Shown: positions 11,471-20,929, counted from the first letter of the stretch. The stretch is DNA of 64,000 nt from Candidatus Uabimicrobium amorphum (GCF_009002475.1 NZ_AP019860.1:9315001-9379000), one strand, 5' to 3'. Notes: a model not told the origin generated them from the letters alone. Translations and numbers: made by a program.

Positions 11471-12334
11471 TCAAAGTAAGTCGAAAGTACATTGCAAACC
11501 AAAGTGGTCGGAAGGGTATATTTGTTGCTCTTTATAAGTATGAGGGGTATTGCCGATCATTTTGATATTGCTAGCGCGCGTTGTTGTGGTTGTTTGCATA
11601 TAGATACGATCATAGCGGGCACTTATGCCACTTTTGCTGGTGATGGCTGCAATGGTATTGATTTGTGGGACAAATGTAAGACCTTGTTGTTGCGGTTGCA
11701 ATTGTTGCCAAACATCGCCAAAGTTTTCATCGTATAAAATACGGCTTTCTCGTTCATCACTAAAATTAAAATCGCCAAGAAGAATATTTGTTTGCGATGG
11801 ATATCTTTTCAGATAGGTAAGGATGGTTTGTAGTTGCTGAGCGCGTTTTTGTGGTGCGTTTTTTGCTAAACGACTTGTCAAATGAAGTGCCGTAGCTGTA
11901 AACAATTCACTATTGATCTCCCACTGCGCAAAAATAAATTTTTTGTGGGGAGAAAAATAATAACAGTGTAATTCGCGAAAAGGAATACGACTTAAGAAAA
12001 TTTGACCGTATGTTTCGATACCACCATGGCTAACATAATATTTGTTTACCCATGATTGCTGTAGGAGTTCCTCGAAGAAATCAGGTGTCACTTCTTGTAA
12101 GGCAATGATATCTGCCTGCGAATCGGCCAATATTTCCCACTGTAATTTTTGACGTTGTTCCGTAAACAATTTTCCAGGAGCATGAAGGTCAAAGAGAACA
12201 TTAAAAGAAACAATGGTTACCTGCGAAATTGATTTTTTGTGTGAAGAATTGTGTGAAAAAACTTGCCAGTCGTTGTTGTGATAGACTAAGGATGGTAGTG
12301 TGACATCATAGTCTTTTAATTTGTTTTTTTTCAT
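11471..12334 (-). CDS. endonuclease/exonuclease/phosphatase (EEP) family protein
   Basis: This encodes 287 residues with the ordered EEP (DNase I-like) motifs: SFNVLF near residue 45, ALQEV with the metal-binding Glu, TALHLTS, LGDFNF with the Asp-x-Asn pair, and YPSDHFG near the C-terminus with the catalytic Asp-His. No signal peptide was seen, so it is likely cytoplasmic. EEP proteins cleave phosphodiesters in nucleic acids or phospholipids, and the substrate cannot be told here. A second, secreted EEP protein lies at 42402-43238. Confidence 0.85.
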   Translation of the reverse strand: MKKNKLKDYDVTLPSLVYHNNDWQVFSHNSSHKKSISQVTIVSFNVLFDLHAPGKLFTEQRQKLQWEILADSQADIIALQEVTPDFFEELLQQSWVNKYYVSHGGIETYGQIFLSRIPFRELHCYYFSPHKKFIFAQWEINSELFTATALHLTSRLAKNAPQKRAQQLQTILTYLKRYPSQTNILLGDFNFSDERESRILYDENFGDVWQQLQPQQQGLTFVPQINTIAAITSKSGISARYDRIYMQTTTTTRASNIKMIGNTPHTYKEQQIYPSDHFGLQCTFDLL

Positions 12335-12399
12335 TTTTTACTCTGACTTTGTTAAATGAACAACCGTTCATAATTTTAGCAAATCGTAAGGAAAACTCA

Positions 12400-12906
12400 A
12401 TGATTATCGTACAAAGAATTCGTACCGAATGGACAAAGAAATCGCGTAGTCACCCTGGTTCGGTGAAGAGAAATAGCACTCCTGATGTATGTGAGTGCGC
12501 GCATTTAAACGAAAAAGGGCAAATTTATCTGCAAAAGATCGAGTATCTTGAACGCAATGATTTTGAACCGCAACAAACTCTATTCGTCGATAATGCCGCA
12601 GAGATCACAAAATGTGGGATTAAGCTATCTTCGACAAAGGAAAAATGCGAAGTGAAGTTTGTATGGAGTTGGGCATATGTGGGAGAACCTGAACGTCGCA
12701 GTACGCAGGTTTTTAGCCTAAAGAAACAACAGTTTGGACAGTTGATTTTTAACGGACGCTTTGGTCATACATCGTCGAGTGGTAAAGAATGGACCTATGA
12801 GAAAAATGTCATTAATGTTTATTTTGCAAATGATTTCTGTAATAGCGACTTCTTACTGGATAGAGAACCAGACAAACAATTCAAAAGCTTAGAACGCATA
12901 CGCTAG
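12400..12906 (+). CDS. conserved-looking protein of unknown function
   Basis: This encodes 168 residues; the ATG at 12400 has TAAGGA 7-8 bp upstream, and an in-frame TTG at 12349 has no such support. The protein is hydrophilic with no signal peptide or membrane segment. A mixed strand pattern suggests a compact beta-rich domain (VFSLKKQQFGQLIFNGRF). No family was recognised. It is flanked by a bidirectional terminator. Confidence 0.65.
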   Translation: MIIVQRIRTEWTKKSRSHPGSVKRNSTPDVCECAHLNEKGQIYLQKIEYLERNDFEPQQTLFVDNAAEITKCGIKLSSTKEKCEVKFVWSWAYVGEPERRSTQVFSLKKQQFGQLIFNGRFGHTSSSGKEWTYEKNVINVYFANDFCNSDFLLDREPDKQFKSLERIR

Positions 12907-12920
12907 CTTATGCACGAGAT

Positions 12921-12947
12921 AAAAAATCACAGGCACTGTGATTTTTT
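12921..12947. terminator. bidirectional terminator
   Basis: Perfect 12-bp arms AAAAAATCACAG and CTGTGATTTTTT enclose a 3-nt loop between two convergent genes. Both strands present a terminal T run. Confidence 0.8.
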
Positions 12948-12958
12948 ATGTCATCTCT

Positions 12959-14308
12959 TTAGCACAGAATATAAAAATTTTTCATGTCATCGAGAAGCTC
13001 TTCATAATCCTGGTAACGATCTTCCGGTTGATACTGCATGCATGTACAAATAATACTTTTTAACACCGAAGGTACGTTTTTAAATGACAATTTTGTGGGA
13101 TCGAGTTTGGTACTGAAAAAATATGAAATTCCATGCTCTTTTAATTTCATCGCATATGGCGGAAGACCTGTTACCATGTGGTATAGTAGACAACCTATCG
13201 AATATATATCTGAGAGGTGCGTGGCGTCGCGAAATTTATTGATTTGTTCTGGAGAACAAAAGCATGGGGTTCCCAATGAAATTCCCGTATGAGTAATTTT
13301 GTTTTCTTCGGCGACTTCGTCGACAAATTTCGCAAGGCCAAAATCGGAGAGTTTGACTATTTTGTTGGTCTTGTCGAGAAGAATATTCGCCGGTTTTACA
13401 TCGCGGTGAATCAGAGCTTTTTCACACCAGCCATAATTCAAAGCATTGGCAACACTCATGCTAATACCAAGCGCTGTACGTGTGCTAAGTTTTCCTTTTC
13501 TCTTTATAAGAGCCTGGAGGTCTCCACCATCGGCGTATTCGGTGATGAGATATACGTATCTGGTTCTTGCTCCGGCTTCGAGCGTTTTAATGATATTGCG
13601 ATGTTCTAATGCCGAGTGTACGCGCACTTCGCGTTTGAAGCGGTCAAAAAATTGGTCGCTGGCTTTGACGATTTTGACCACCACTTCATCATGCCCTTCG
13701 AATTCGCTTTTGTATAAATATGTTTCTGCCATGCCGCCACCAGAAAGAGGGCGGATGATTTTTTCCTTGTCGAGTTGGAAAAAAGGTGGTGCCTGTTGTT
13801 TTAAGAAAGAAATAGAGAAGACGGCTTTGGCTTTTTCATCTTCGCTTATCTCTACATTTCCCGAAATAGAACGCGGTGAAGATTTTGCAAAATTCTTATT
13901 TTTATGCGAAAGGTCTTCTTCTTTATCATTTTTCAGCTCTTGAGACGTGAGAAAGGTAACGCGGTTTTTCGCGGAAGATGCCGCGTTCTCTGGTGTGTCG
14001 TTGAGATTTTTTTCTAACTCTTGTGTGTTGTTTGCCGAGGTAATGAATTCTTCGTCAAAGGTGTCGTCTATTTTTTCCTCTTCTGAATCGTCAAATATAG
14101 AAACCAGAGTGGTTTTTTCTGTTTTGCGTTCAAAATTTTTCGTGGCGATTTTCACCAAGTCTTTTTCTATTGCGATGTGCGCCTGAGCTAAAATATGGCC
14201 ACATTCTAGACAATAGAGAAGATTCCAAATACAACTAGAATCTTCTCCGAAAACATCTTTGCAACTAAAGTCTGTTTGTTTTTGGCACTGCGGACATTTG
14301 GCATTCAT
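12959..14308 (-). CDS. Ser/Thr protein kinase with N-terminal zinc ribbon
   Basis: This encodes 449 residues from ATG 14308; in-frame TTG codons further upstream are less likely. Two CxxC knuckles at residues 5-8 and 33-36 form a probable zinc ribbon. A long acidic, low-complexity linker follows (about 40-170). The kinase domain covers about 185-449, with a glycine loop read as SGGGMAETY, Lys in VVVKIV, HRD in LIHRDVKPANIL and DFG in LSDFGLAKF. No transmembrane helix was seen. It starts 12 bp after miaB and is the last gene of the minus-strand run, so it is probably expressed with the tRNA-modification genes. Confidence 0.9.
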   Translation of the reverse strand: MNAKCPQCQKQTDFSCKDVFGEDSSCIWNLLYCLECGHILAQAHIAIEKDLVKIATKNFERKTEKTTLVSIFDDSEEEKIDDTFDEEFITSANNTQELEKNLNDTPENAASSAKNRVTFLTSQELKNDKEEDLSHKNKNFAKSSPRSISGNVEISEDEKAKAVFSISFLKQQAPPFFQLDKEKIIRPLSGGGMAETYLYKSEFEGHDEVVVKIVKASDQFFDRFKREVRVHSALEHRNIIKTLEAGARTRYVYLITEYADGGDLQALIKRKGKLSTRTALGISMSVANALNYGWCEKALIHRDVKPANILLDKTNKIVKLSDFGLAKFVDEVAEENKITHTGISLGTPCFCSPEQINKFRDATHLSDIYSIGCLLYHMVTGLPPYAMKLKEHGISYFFSTKLDPTKLSFKNVPSVLKSIICTCMQYQPEDRYQDYEELLDDMKNFYILC

Positions 14309-14320
14309 ATGCAACAATCT

Positions 14321-15643
14321 TTATACACAAAAGGCGATTGCAGGTGTGACAATTTCTCCACGTAGAGTATGCGTTCCTGCAGAAGTAATTTTTACCTTAA
14401 CAAAATCTCCGGGCTTATGTTGCGGAGCGGCAAATACCACCCCTTTATTGTGATCGCTGCGTCCAAGCCATTCTTCGCGGTTTTTCTTACTGGGTTGTTC
14501 AATAAGTACATCAAAAGTTTTTCCGACTTCTTTTTCGTTGCGCGCAAGAGAAATGGCGCGTTGTATTTCCACGAGTTTTTTTACACGTTCGGTTTTTATT
14601 TCTTCGCTAACATCGTCGGGAAATTTTCGCGAAGCGATGGTATTCTTACGTTCGCTGTACTTGAATATGAACGCCGAATCAAAACCTACCTGCTCAACAA
14701 CATCTACCGTGTCCTGAAAATCCTGTTCTGTTTCCCCACAAAATCCACATATGATGTCTGTGGAAAGTGATACATTGGGAATGGTGTCGCGAATGACATT
14801 GACAACATCCAAAAACTCTTGTTTGCTGTATGTACGATTCATGCGATCTAAAACTTCTGTACTACCCGACTGTAGCGGTAAATGAATTTGATTGCACAGT
14901 TTCGGATGATCTTTCATTACTTGTAGTAACTTAAGAGGAAAATCTTTTGGATGCGGAGAAGTAAAGCGCACACGACGTATTCCCGGTACATCACCTACCA
15001 TTTTCATTAAATCGGCGAAATCATAGTTGCCGTATTTGTAAGAGTTTACATTTTGTCCAAGAAGAGTCACTTGCTTGAATCCTTGGGCAACAATTGCCTG
15101 TGTTTCTTCCACAATGTTCTGCGGAGAACGACTTCTCTCGCGACCACGGGTATAGGGCACAACGCAAAATGTACAAAAGTTATCACAGCCACGCATGATC
15201 GCAATCCAGGCGTTTACACCCGGTACACGTACCGGAGCAACATCGGAGTATGTTTCGTATTCTGACAATGATAGGTCGTAGCCTGTGTCCCCACCACACG
15301 CCTCTGAAATTAAACCAGGTAGGCGCTTATAACTGTCAGGCCCCGCAATAATATCGACAACCGGGGCGTTGTCTTTTAGTTCTTCGCGTAAGCTTTGTGC
15401 CATGCAACCTAGAACACCGACAACGAGTTTTTGTCCGCGCTTCTTGCGTCCGCGCATTTCATCTAGACGATGGTATATTTTTTTGTGTGCATTTTCACGT
15501 ATAGCGCAAGTGTTTAAGAAAGCCACATCGGCTTCATCTGCGCTTTGTACAATTTGGTGGTCTGCTTTTTTTAGAATGCTCAGAATCAACTCTGAGTCAT
15601 ATTCGTTCATTTGGCAACCATATGTTTCGAGGTAAATGTTCAT
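14321..15643 (-). CDS. miaB: tRNA-2-methylthio-N6-dimethylallyladenosine synthase MiaB
   Basis: This encodes 440 residues, the normal length for MiaB. The N-terminal UPF0004 domain opens with YLETYGCQMNEYDSE and includes LNTCAIRENAHKK. The radical-SAM cluster motif is CDNFCTFC within RGCDNFCTFCVVPYTRGRE. A TRAM domain closes the protein. The enzyme adds the 2-methylthio group to i6A37 of tRNAs reading UNN codons, using two iron-sulfur clusters and SAM. The start codon overlaps the stop of the upstream mtaB homologue (TAATG), which indicates translational coupling. Confidence 0.95.
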   Translation of the reverse strand: MNIYLETYGCQMNEYDSELILSILKKADHQIVQSADEADVAFLNTCAIRENAHKKIYHRLDEMRGRKKRGQKLVVGVLGCMAQSLREELKDNAPVVDIIAGPDSYKRLPGLISEACGGDTGYDLSLSEYETYSDVAPVRVPGVNAWIAIMRGCDNFCTFCVVPYTRGRERSRSPQNIVEETQAIVAQGFKQVTLLGQNVNSYKYGNYDFADLMKMVGDVPGIRRVRFTSPHPKDFPLKLLQVMKDHPKLCNQIHLPLQSGSTEVLDRMNRTYSKQEFLDVVNVIRDTIPNVSLSTDIICGFCGETEQDFQDTVDVVEQVGFDSAFIFKYSERKNTIASRKFPDDVSEEIKTERVKKLVEIQRAISLARNEKEVGKTFDVLIEQPSKKNREEWLGRSDHNKGVVFAAPQHKPGDFVKVKITSAGTHTLRGEIVTPAIAFCV

Positions 15644-16935
15644 TAGAAATCTCCATTTGTCGCATATACGACGTCATCTAGTACTTCTTTTAGTTGCACA
15701 TTAATTAAATCGTTTTTCTTGATACCAGGGATGTCTACAGCTATTTTTATGTAGTTGTCGCTAAACCCTTGCCAATGCCCATTGTGACTTTGGTTTTCTA
15801 CTAATAATCTAACCGTTTGTCCTAAAGACTGTTCGTAAAATTTTTGTTTTTTTTGATCCGATAGCACATGTAGCTCTTTGCTGCGTTGCTTTTTTGTCCT
15901 GGGGTCTATTTTGTCAGGTAGTCGTCCCGCGGCTGTTTTATCGCGCTGTGAGAAACTAAATACATGGACATACGTCAGAGGAGAATCGCGAAACGTCGCA
16001 CACGTTTGCGCAAAATCGGTCTGAGTTTCTCCCGGAAATCCGACAATGATGTCTGTTGCTAACATAATATTTGGTATCTTTTTATACGCAGCGTCGATGA
16101 ATTCCATGTACTCTTTGACATTGTATTTGCGTTTCATTGCCGATAATGTTTTGTCACATCCGCTTTGTAACGGTATGTGCAAATGCGGGCACAACTTTTC
16201 GTTGTCGGCCATAATGTCGAGAAGTTCGTATGGAATAGTTGTTGGCTCAATGCTACTAATGCGAATACGTTCTAGTCCCGGAATACTCAAGAGCATTTTC
16301 AGCACATCTAAGAAACTCTTACCTTCAAATTGGTAAGTTCCGATGTTTACCCCGGTAATAACTAGCTCCTTGAAACCTTGACTGGCTAAGTCAATTGCTT
16401 CACGTTGAATGTCCCAAAATGCTCTACTCCTTGCGCGCCCTCGGGCAAATGGGATAACACAAAAGCTGCACATAAAATCGCAGCCATCTTGTATTTTGAT
16501 ATTGGCGCGTGTGGTTTTTATTTTGGGATCTTTTATATCAATCGTAAATGATTTGCGGTCCACAGTATCGCGTACAATTTTGGGCTGTGGTGTTTTTGAT
16601 GGCTCATCGATATGTTGTAGAACCTTCAATTTTTCTTGTGTTCCGATGATTAGGTCAATCCCATCTACTTTTTTTAGGGCTTCAGAACTCGTTTGTGAAT
16701 AACAGCCCACAACCGCAACATATGTTTGAGGGTTGCGTTTCAAAACTTGTCTGACCAGTTGCCGACATTTTGCGTCGGCGTGCTCCGTTACAGTGCACGA
16801 GTTAATCACACATACATCTGCCGATTCGTTAAATGGTACTATTTCGTAGCCACCATCTGTAAATGTACTGCTTATTAAAGCCGTTTCTGCTTGATTTAAT
16901 CGACATCCTAGTGTATAGAAAGAAGCTTTAAGCAT
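15643..16935 (-). CDS. mtaB: tRNA t6A37 methylthiotransferase, MtaB type
   Basis: This encodes 430 residues. The N-terminal domain begins SFYTLGCRLNQAETA and contains VINSCTVTEHADAKCRQ, which is characteristic of MtaB rather than MiaB or RimO. The radical-SAM motif is CDFMCSFC in QDGCDFMCSFCVIPFARGRARSR-type context. The family converts t6A37 to ms2t6A37 in tRNAs reading ANN codons. It overlaps miaB by one base and starts 14 bp after a metallophosphoesterase gene. Having both methylthiotransferases adjacent is unusual but consistent with a shared tRNA position-37 role. Confidence 0.9.
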   Translation of the reverse strand: MLKASFYTLGCRLNQAETALISSTFTDGGYEIVPFNESADVCVINSCTVTEHADAKCRQLVRQVLKRNPQTYVAVVGCYSQTSSEALKKVDGIDLIIGTQEKLKVLQHIDEPSKTPQPKIVRDTVDRKSFTIDIKDPKIKTTRANIKIQDGCDFMCSFCVIPFARGRARSRAFWDIQREAIDLASQGFKELVITGVNIGTYQFEGKSFLDVLKMLLSIPGLERIRISSIEPTTIPYELLDIMADNEKLCPHLHIPLQSGCDKTLSAMKRKYNVKEYMEFIDAAYKKIPNIMLATDIIVGFPGETQTDFAQTCATFRDSPLTYVHVFSFSQRDKTAAGRLPDKIDPRTKKQRSKELHVLSDQKKQKFYEQSLGQTVRLLVENQSHNGHWQGFSDNYIKIAVDIPGIKKNDLINVQLKEVLDDVVYATNGDF

Positions 16936-16949
16936 AGGTTTGTTTTCCG

Positions 16950-17675
16950 TTATTTTCCATAATAAAGTCGTTTGGCCAGAATTTCAGGTAATCCGGCATG
17001 CATAATTTTTTCGACTGCGGTGTCTATATCATATTCTACACGATGAATCCATACTTTGCCAAGTTCATCGTCATAAACACAACAACTCGCTAGAGGGTTG
17101 CCATCGCGTGGTTGTCCGACACTTCCGACATTTACTAAAACTTTTGAATCTGGGTTGACATCTATCTCATCGTCCATGGAAAACGTAACCGCATGGCCTT
17201 CAAAAAATGCAACAGGTACATGCGAGTGTCCGTAAAAACAAATGGGGGTGTCAAGAATTTCGAGGGATAAATGTGCGTCGTAACCGGTTTGAATGTAATC
17301 AAAAAGTTCGGGAAAACTTAAGGTACTGTGCACTAGGGTAAGTTTATTGTCTAACTTTTGTACCATATCAACACTTGCGAGAAAGTCTTTGTATTTTTTT
17401 GATAACTGCTCTCTTGTCCACATGACGGCTTGTCTTGCGTGTTGGTTGAAATAGTCTATTTTGAGTTTTCCGGCAATGGCATAATCGTGATTTCCCGCAA
17501 CGAGCATACTATCTAGCTCTAAAACTTTCTCAAGGCATTCTTTGGGGTTAGCACCGTAACCAACTACATCACCACCACATATATATTTATCAACTCTTTC
17601 ATGAAGAAAAACTTCGAGAACGGCTTCAAGAGCCTCTAAGTTACCATGAATGTCACTGTATATTCCATATCGCAT
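16950..17675 (-). CDS. calcineurin-like metallophosphoesterase (copy 2)
   Basis: This encodes 241 residues starting MRYGIYSDIHGN, with AAGGAG 8 bp upstream. All five metallophosphoesterase motifs are present: SDIHGN, GGDVVGYG, AGNHDYA, a histidine in LVHSTL, and YGHSHVP. The family includes phosphodiesterases and diadenosine-tetraphosphatase-like enzymes; the substrate is unknown. It is about 70 percent identical by eye to the protein at 20930-21655, so it is a duplicate. The copies now bracket ligA and two TPR genes. Confidence 0.88.
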   Translation of the reverse strand: MRYGIYSDIHGNLEALEAVLEVFLHERVDKYICGGDVVGYGANPKECLEKVLELDSMLVAGNHDYAIAGKLKIDYFNQHARQAVMWTREQLSKKYKDFLASVDMVQKLDNKLTLVHSTLSFPELFDYIQTGYDAHLSLEILDTPICFYGHSHVPVAFFEGHAVTFSMDDEIDVNPDSKVLVNVGSVGQPRDGNPLASCCVYDDELGKVWIHRVEYDIDTAVEKIMHAGLPEILAKRLYYGK

Positions 17676-17746
17676 GTAGCAGCTCCTTAATTTATTCTTT
17701 TCAGAGTAGATACCTTAAACAAAATGTAATTGGGGTATGTCATCCT

Positions 17747-17812
17747 CGTGACCCTGACCGTAATCGTGACCGTAGCCGTAATCGTAACCGTAGCCGTAAT
17801 CGTAACCGAATT
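17747..17812. repeat. degenerate hexanucleotide tandem repeat
   Basis: Eleven hexamers in register, most of them CGTAAT, CGTAAC, CGTAGC or CGTGAC, lie in the 208-bp gap between ligA and the metallophosphoesterase gene. A diverged fragment (gtcacaggcacgactacgatt) follows at 17824-17844. Read on the minus strand the pattern is NNNACG. Related tracts occur at 26387-26410 and 39248-39315. Confidence 0.8.
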
Positions 17813-17883
17813 TAAAATATTTGGTCACAGGCACGACTACGATTTTGTAATACTAACCTAAATTGATGATGTACCCTGACGCC

Positions 17884-19959
17884 CTAAAAAAATGTTTGTT
17901 GAGTAGTAGTGTTCGTTTGTAGATTGTCGTGCTTTGCGGTTACTGTCTCATGTAACATGGTTTCCAATTCGTCTTCTGAGAGAACGGTGACGCCCAAATC
18001 ATTGGCTTTTTTCAATTTAGAACCAGCATTTTCACCTGCTATGACGTAATCGGTATTTTTCGAAACGGAGGAACGCACTACGGCACCCATTTCTTCTAGT
18101 TTTTTTTGTAATTCACCGCGGGTGTATTTCGCAAGAGAACCCGTAAGAACAATATTTTTTTCGCTAAACGGTGATTCTGTCACTTGTTGGGTTGTTGCGA
18201 CTTGCAGTTCTTCCATTTTTACACCGACACTGCGCAGCGTTTTTATATTGTTTTGACCTTGTTCGCTGTCAAAGTATTCGCAAATACTTTCGGCCATAAC
18301 CGGACCAATCTCGTTGATTTCTTCGAGACTCTCGACGGAAGCAGAAGCCAGAGCATCAATATTCTGGTATTTTTTGGCGAGTATCTTACTTGCTTTGGTT
18401 CCTACGTGACGCACACCTAGTGAGAATATCAATTTGGGAAGAGGTACATTTTTGCTTTTTTCAATGTTGTCTATTAGCTTTTGGGCAGATTTTTCTCCCA
18501 TACGTTCTAGAAGTAGTAAATCCTCCTTGCGCAGAGAATATAAGTCGGCAGGACTTGTTACCATTTTTTTGTCGACAAGTTGCGCGATTATTTTTTCCCC
18601 GAGTCCACTAATATCCATTCCCTGACGCGAAGCAAAAAACTTTAACTGCGCCTTGAAACCCTCACTACAGTTTTTGTCAACGCAGCGAAGGTATACCCCA
18701 CCACTATCTTTTTTTACATCTCCATTACAACTTGGACAAGCTGTGGGAGGAGAAATTATTTTTTCATTTCCTTGGCGTTTTGTCGGATCGCAACCAAGCA
18801 CTTGAGGGATGATCTCACCTGCCTTGACGATTGTGACAAGGTCACCAATGCGTACATCTTTGCGCGCGATATCTTCATAGTTATGTAGAGATGCTCTTTT
18901 TACTACGGTCCCGGCTAGCTGTACAGGGTCTAAAATTGCTACGGGAGTTAGTGTTCCTCCGCGTCCAACTTGAACGATAACATCTTGTAACTTGGTGATT
19001 GCTTGTTCATGTTCAAACTTATATGCAATGGCCCACCGTGGAGCACGAGAGGTACTAGCAAGTTGTTTTTGTAAATCAATCCGATCGACTTTGATGACAA
19101 GACCATCAATGTCGTATGCCAATTTTTGTTTTTTTTCCACCCATTTTTCGCATAGATCAAGCACTTGTTGTAGATTTTTTGCCCGTTTACAGTGCTCATT
19201 TACTGGTAGTCCCAGTTTCCTGAAAGACTGTAACGTATCGTAGTGATGAGTGTAACTTAAATCGGTGTATTCACCCAAACTGTGGGCAAAAAAATCGAGT
19301 TGCCGATGCTGTACAACTTTGTTGTCAAGCATTTTTAAAGTGCCTGCCGCGGCATTCCGCGGATTGGCAAATACATTTTCTCCGGCGGCCGCACGTTCTC
19401 TGTTGATTTTTTCAAAAGCTTTGTGACTAAGATATATTTCTCCGCGCACTTCTAAAAATTTAGGAGCTGTACCCAGCAATTTTAAAGGTAAACTGCGAAT
19501 GGTACGTGCATTGTTTGTCACGTCTTCTCCTACAACGCCGTCGCCTCTCGTTAACGCTTTAGCAAGTACACCATCTTCATACCATAAACTAATGGCAACA
19601 CCGTCTATTTTTGGCTCAACGACAAAAGCAGTTTTTGATGTAGCAATAGATGTATTGCGTGAAATTCTTTTGGCGAAATCGCTTATCTCTTCTAGTGAGT
19701 AGCTATTTTCGATAGACAACATCGGTAGCCTATGAGAAGTTCTTTTGAAAGGAGTGCTTTCTACGGGAGCTACTCTTTGCGAAGGGGAATCTGGGGTAAC
19801 GAATTGTGGATGCTTTTTTTCTAAATCTTGTAACTTGCGAAAGAGTAAGTCGTATTCGTAGTCGCTAATTGTTGGTTGGTTGTCAACGTAGTAGCGCTTG
19901 GCATGTTCCCATATTTCTTGGCGCAACTCGTCGATTTCTTTTTTAACTTTCGTGCTCAT
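17884..19959 (-). CDS. ligA: NAD-dependent DNA ligase
   Basis: This encodes 691 residues from ATG 19959; a GTG at 19968 is also in frame. Domains in order are: Ia domain (YYVDNQPTISDYEYD), nucleotidyltransferase with the adenylated Lys117 in KIDGVA, OB fold, a four-cysteine zinc finger (CPSC...C...C), helix-hairpin-helix repeats, and a C-terminal BRCT domain (ENIVLTGSLAKYTRGEL). It seals nicks in replication and repair. The start overlaps the end of the upstream TPR gene by 17 bp, so it is translated from the same message. Confidence 0.97.
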   Translation of the reverse strand: MSTKVKKEIDELRQEIWEHAKRYYVDNQPTISDYEYDLLFRKLQDLEKKHPQFVTPDSPSQRVAPVESTPFKRTSHRLPMLSIENSYSLEEISDFAKRISRNTSIATSKTAFVVEPKIDGVAISLWYEDGVLAKALTRGDGVVGEDVTNNARTIRSLPLKLLGTAPKFLEVRGEIYLSHKAFEKINRERAAAGENVFANPRNAAAGTLKMLDNKVVQHRQLDFFAHSLGEYTDLSYTHHYDTLQSFRKLGLPVNEHCKRAKNLQQVLDLCEKWVEKKQKLAYDIDGLVIKVDRIDLQKQLASTSRAPRWAIAYKFEHEQAITKLQDVIVQVGRGGTLTPVAILDPVQLAGTVVKRASLHNYEDIARKDVRIGDLVTIVKAGEIIPQVLGCDPTKRQGNEKIISPPTACPSCNGDVKKDSGGVYLRCVDKNCSEGFKAQLKFFASRQGMDISGLGEKIIAQLVDKKMVTSPADLYSLRKEDLLLLERMGEKSAQKLIDNIEKSKNVPLPKLIFSLGVRHVGTKASKILAKKYQNIDALASASVESLEEINEIGPVMAESICEYFDSEQGQNNIKTLRSVGVKMEELQVATTQQVTESPFSEKNIVLTGSLAKYTRGELQKKLEEMGAVVRSSVSKNTDYVIAGENAGSKLKKANDLGVTVLSEDELETMLHETVTAKHDNLQTNTTTQQTFF

Positions 19960-20455
19960 TTTTTTCACTTGTGTCTTTTTGCTTAGATAGTTTTTTTAGT
20001 AAGGTTTTTATTTTTCTATAATAGAATGATGGATCATTGAAATCTACTTTTCTCATAACCTGTAGGGCTTGTTGCATTTGATTTCTGTACATATGTATAA
20101 GAGCTTTGGTGATCAAGATTTCTGGTTCGTTCGCATTATTTTTCATCGCAATATCGATCAATTTTTCTGCTTCCTCAAAATCTCCCCGTTCTAAATAAAC
20201 TCTACCGCGATAACCTTGTATATATGGGTCTAGATGAGCCGATTTTGTTTTCAGTTTTTCTCGTTCATCAAAGGTTTGCATTGCTTCTTCGTAAAGTTCA
20301 TTGTAAATGTAGGCTTCTCCTAAGTAGGCATAAACCTCGTCGCTTTGAGGGTCTTTTTCCCGAGCCTGTTTTAGCAACTCAAGTGCTTGTTGATAGTTTT
20401 GTTTTTCGAATTGTAGATATGCCTTATTCACTAATCGCGACGCTCTGTAGTTCAT
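19943..20455 (-). CDS. TPR-repeat protein B
   Basis: This encodes 170 residues made almost entirely of TPR helices: NKAYLQFEKQNYQQALELLKQA, VYAYLGEAYIYNELYEEAMQ and VYLERGDFEEAEKLI-type units. It has no signal peptide or membrane segment. Its first 32 bp overlap the end of TPR protein A in another frame, and its end overlaps ligA. The overlap may mean coupling, or that A and B were one protein before a frameshift. It is probably a scaffold and no partner is known. Confidence 0.75.
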   Translation of the reverse strand: MNYRASRLVNKAYLQFEKQNYQQALELLKQAREKDPQSDEVYAYLGEAYIYNELYEEAMQTFDEREKLKTKSAHLDPYIQGYRGRVYLERGDFEEAEKLIDIAMKNNANEPEILITKALIHMYRNQMQQALQVMRKVDFNDPSFYYRKIKTLLKKLSKQKDTSEKNEHES

Positions 20456-20927
20456 GGCTATTCCAGTCTCGAGTTTGTTTTTCTAAAAGTAAAATCATGC
20501 GAATTTGTAATTCGTGGTTTTCGGTTAAGGGTTTCTTTTGCACAATTTCTTCAAATTCTTGTAGATTCCCCTCTCCTAAATAGGCAAGAGCCAGGTAACT
20601 CCATGATAATTGATTATTTTTATCTTTATCAATCGATTCCTGTAATTTGTCAATTGCCTTTGCGTATTGTTGCGCGTCAATGAGAACTTTTCCCATAAAT
20701 AAATCAAATACTGGGTTGGAAGGATCTAAATTGCACGCTTTTTGTAAATAATACTCTGCTTTTTCCCAGTTTTCTTTCTGTGTGTAAAGAAGACCCAAGT
20801 GTAAAAAAGAAAATGCGTAACCGGGGTATTTGATAATACTAGTTTCTAAAATAGAAATTGCTTTGTCCGGGTTTTTATGCATTTGTGCAATACGCAAACG
20901 TAGAAAAGCCATAAATAATTTGAACAT
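20424..20927 (-). CDS. TPR-repeat protein A
   Basis: This encodes 167 residues with about three TPR units (AISILETSIIKYPGYAFSFL, AEYYLQKACNLDPSNPVF, AIDKLQESIDKDKNNQLSW). It starts 2 bp after the stop of the upstream metallophosphoesterase, so the two are certainly in one transcript. It overlaps TPR protein B by 32 bp at its C-terminus. Function is unknown beyond the helical-repeat architecture. Confidence 0.75.
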   Translation of the reverse strand: MFKLFMAFLRLRIAQMHKNPDKAISILETSIIKYPGYAFSFLHLGLLYTQKENWEKAEYYLQKACNLDPSNPVFDLFMGKVLIDAQQYAKAIDKLQESIDKDKNNQLSWSYLALAYLGEGNLQEFEEIVQKKPLTENHELQIRMILLLEKQTRDWNSHELQSVAISE

Positions 20928-20929
20928 AT

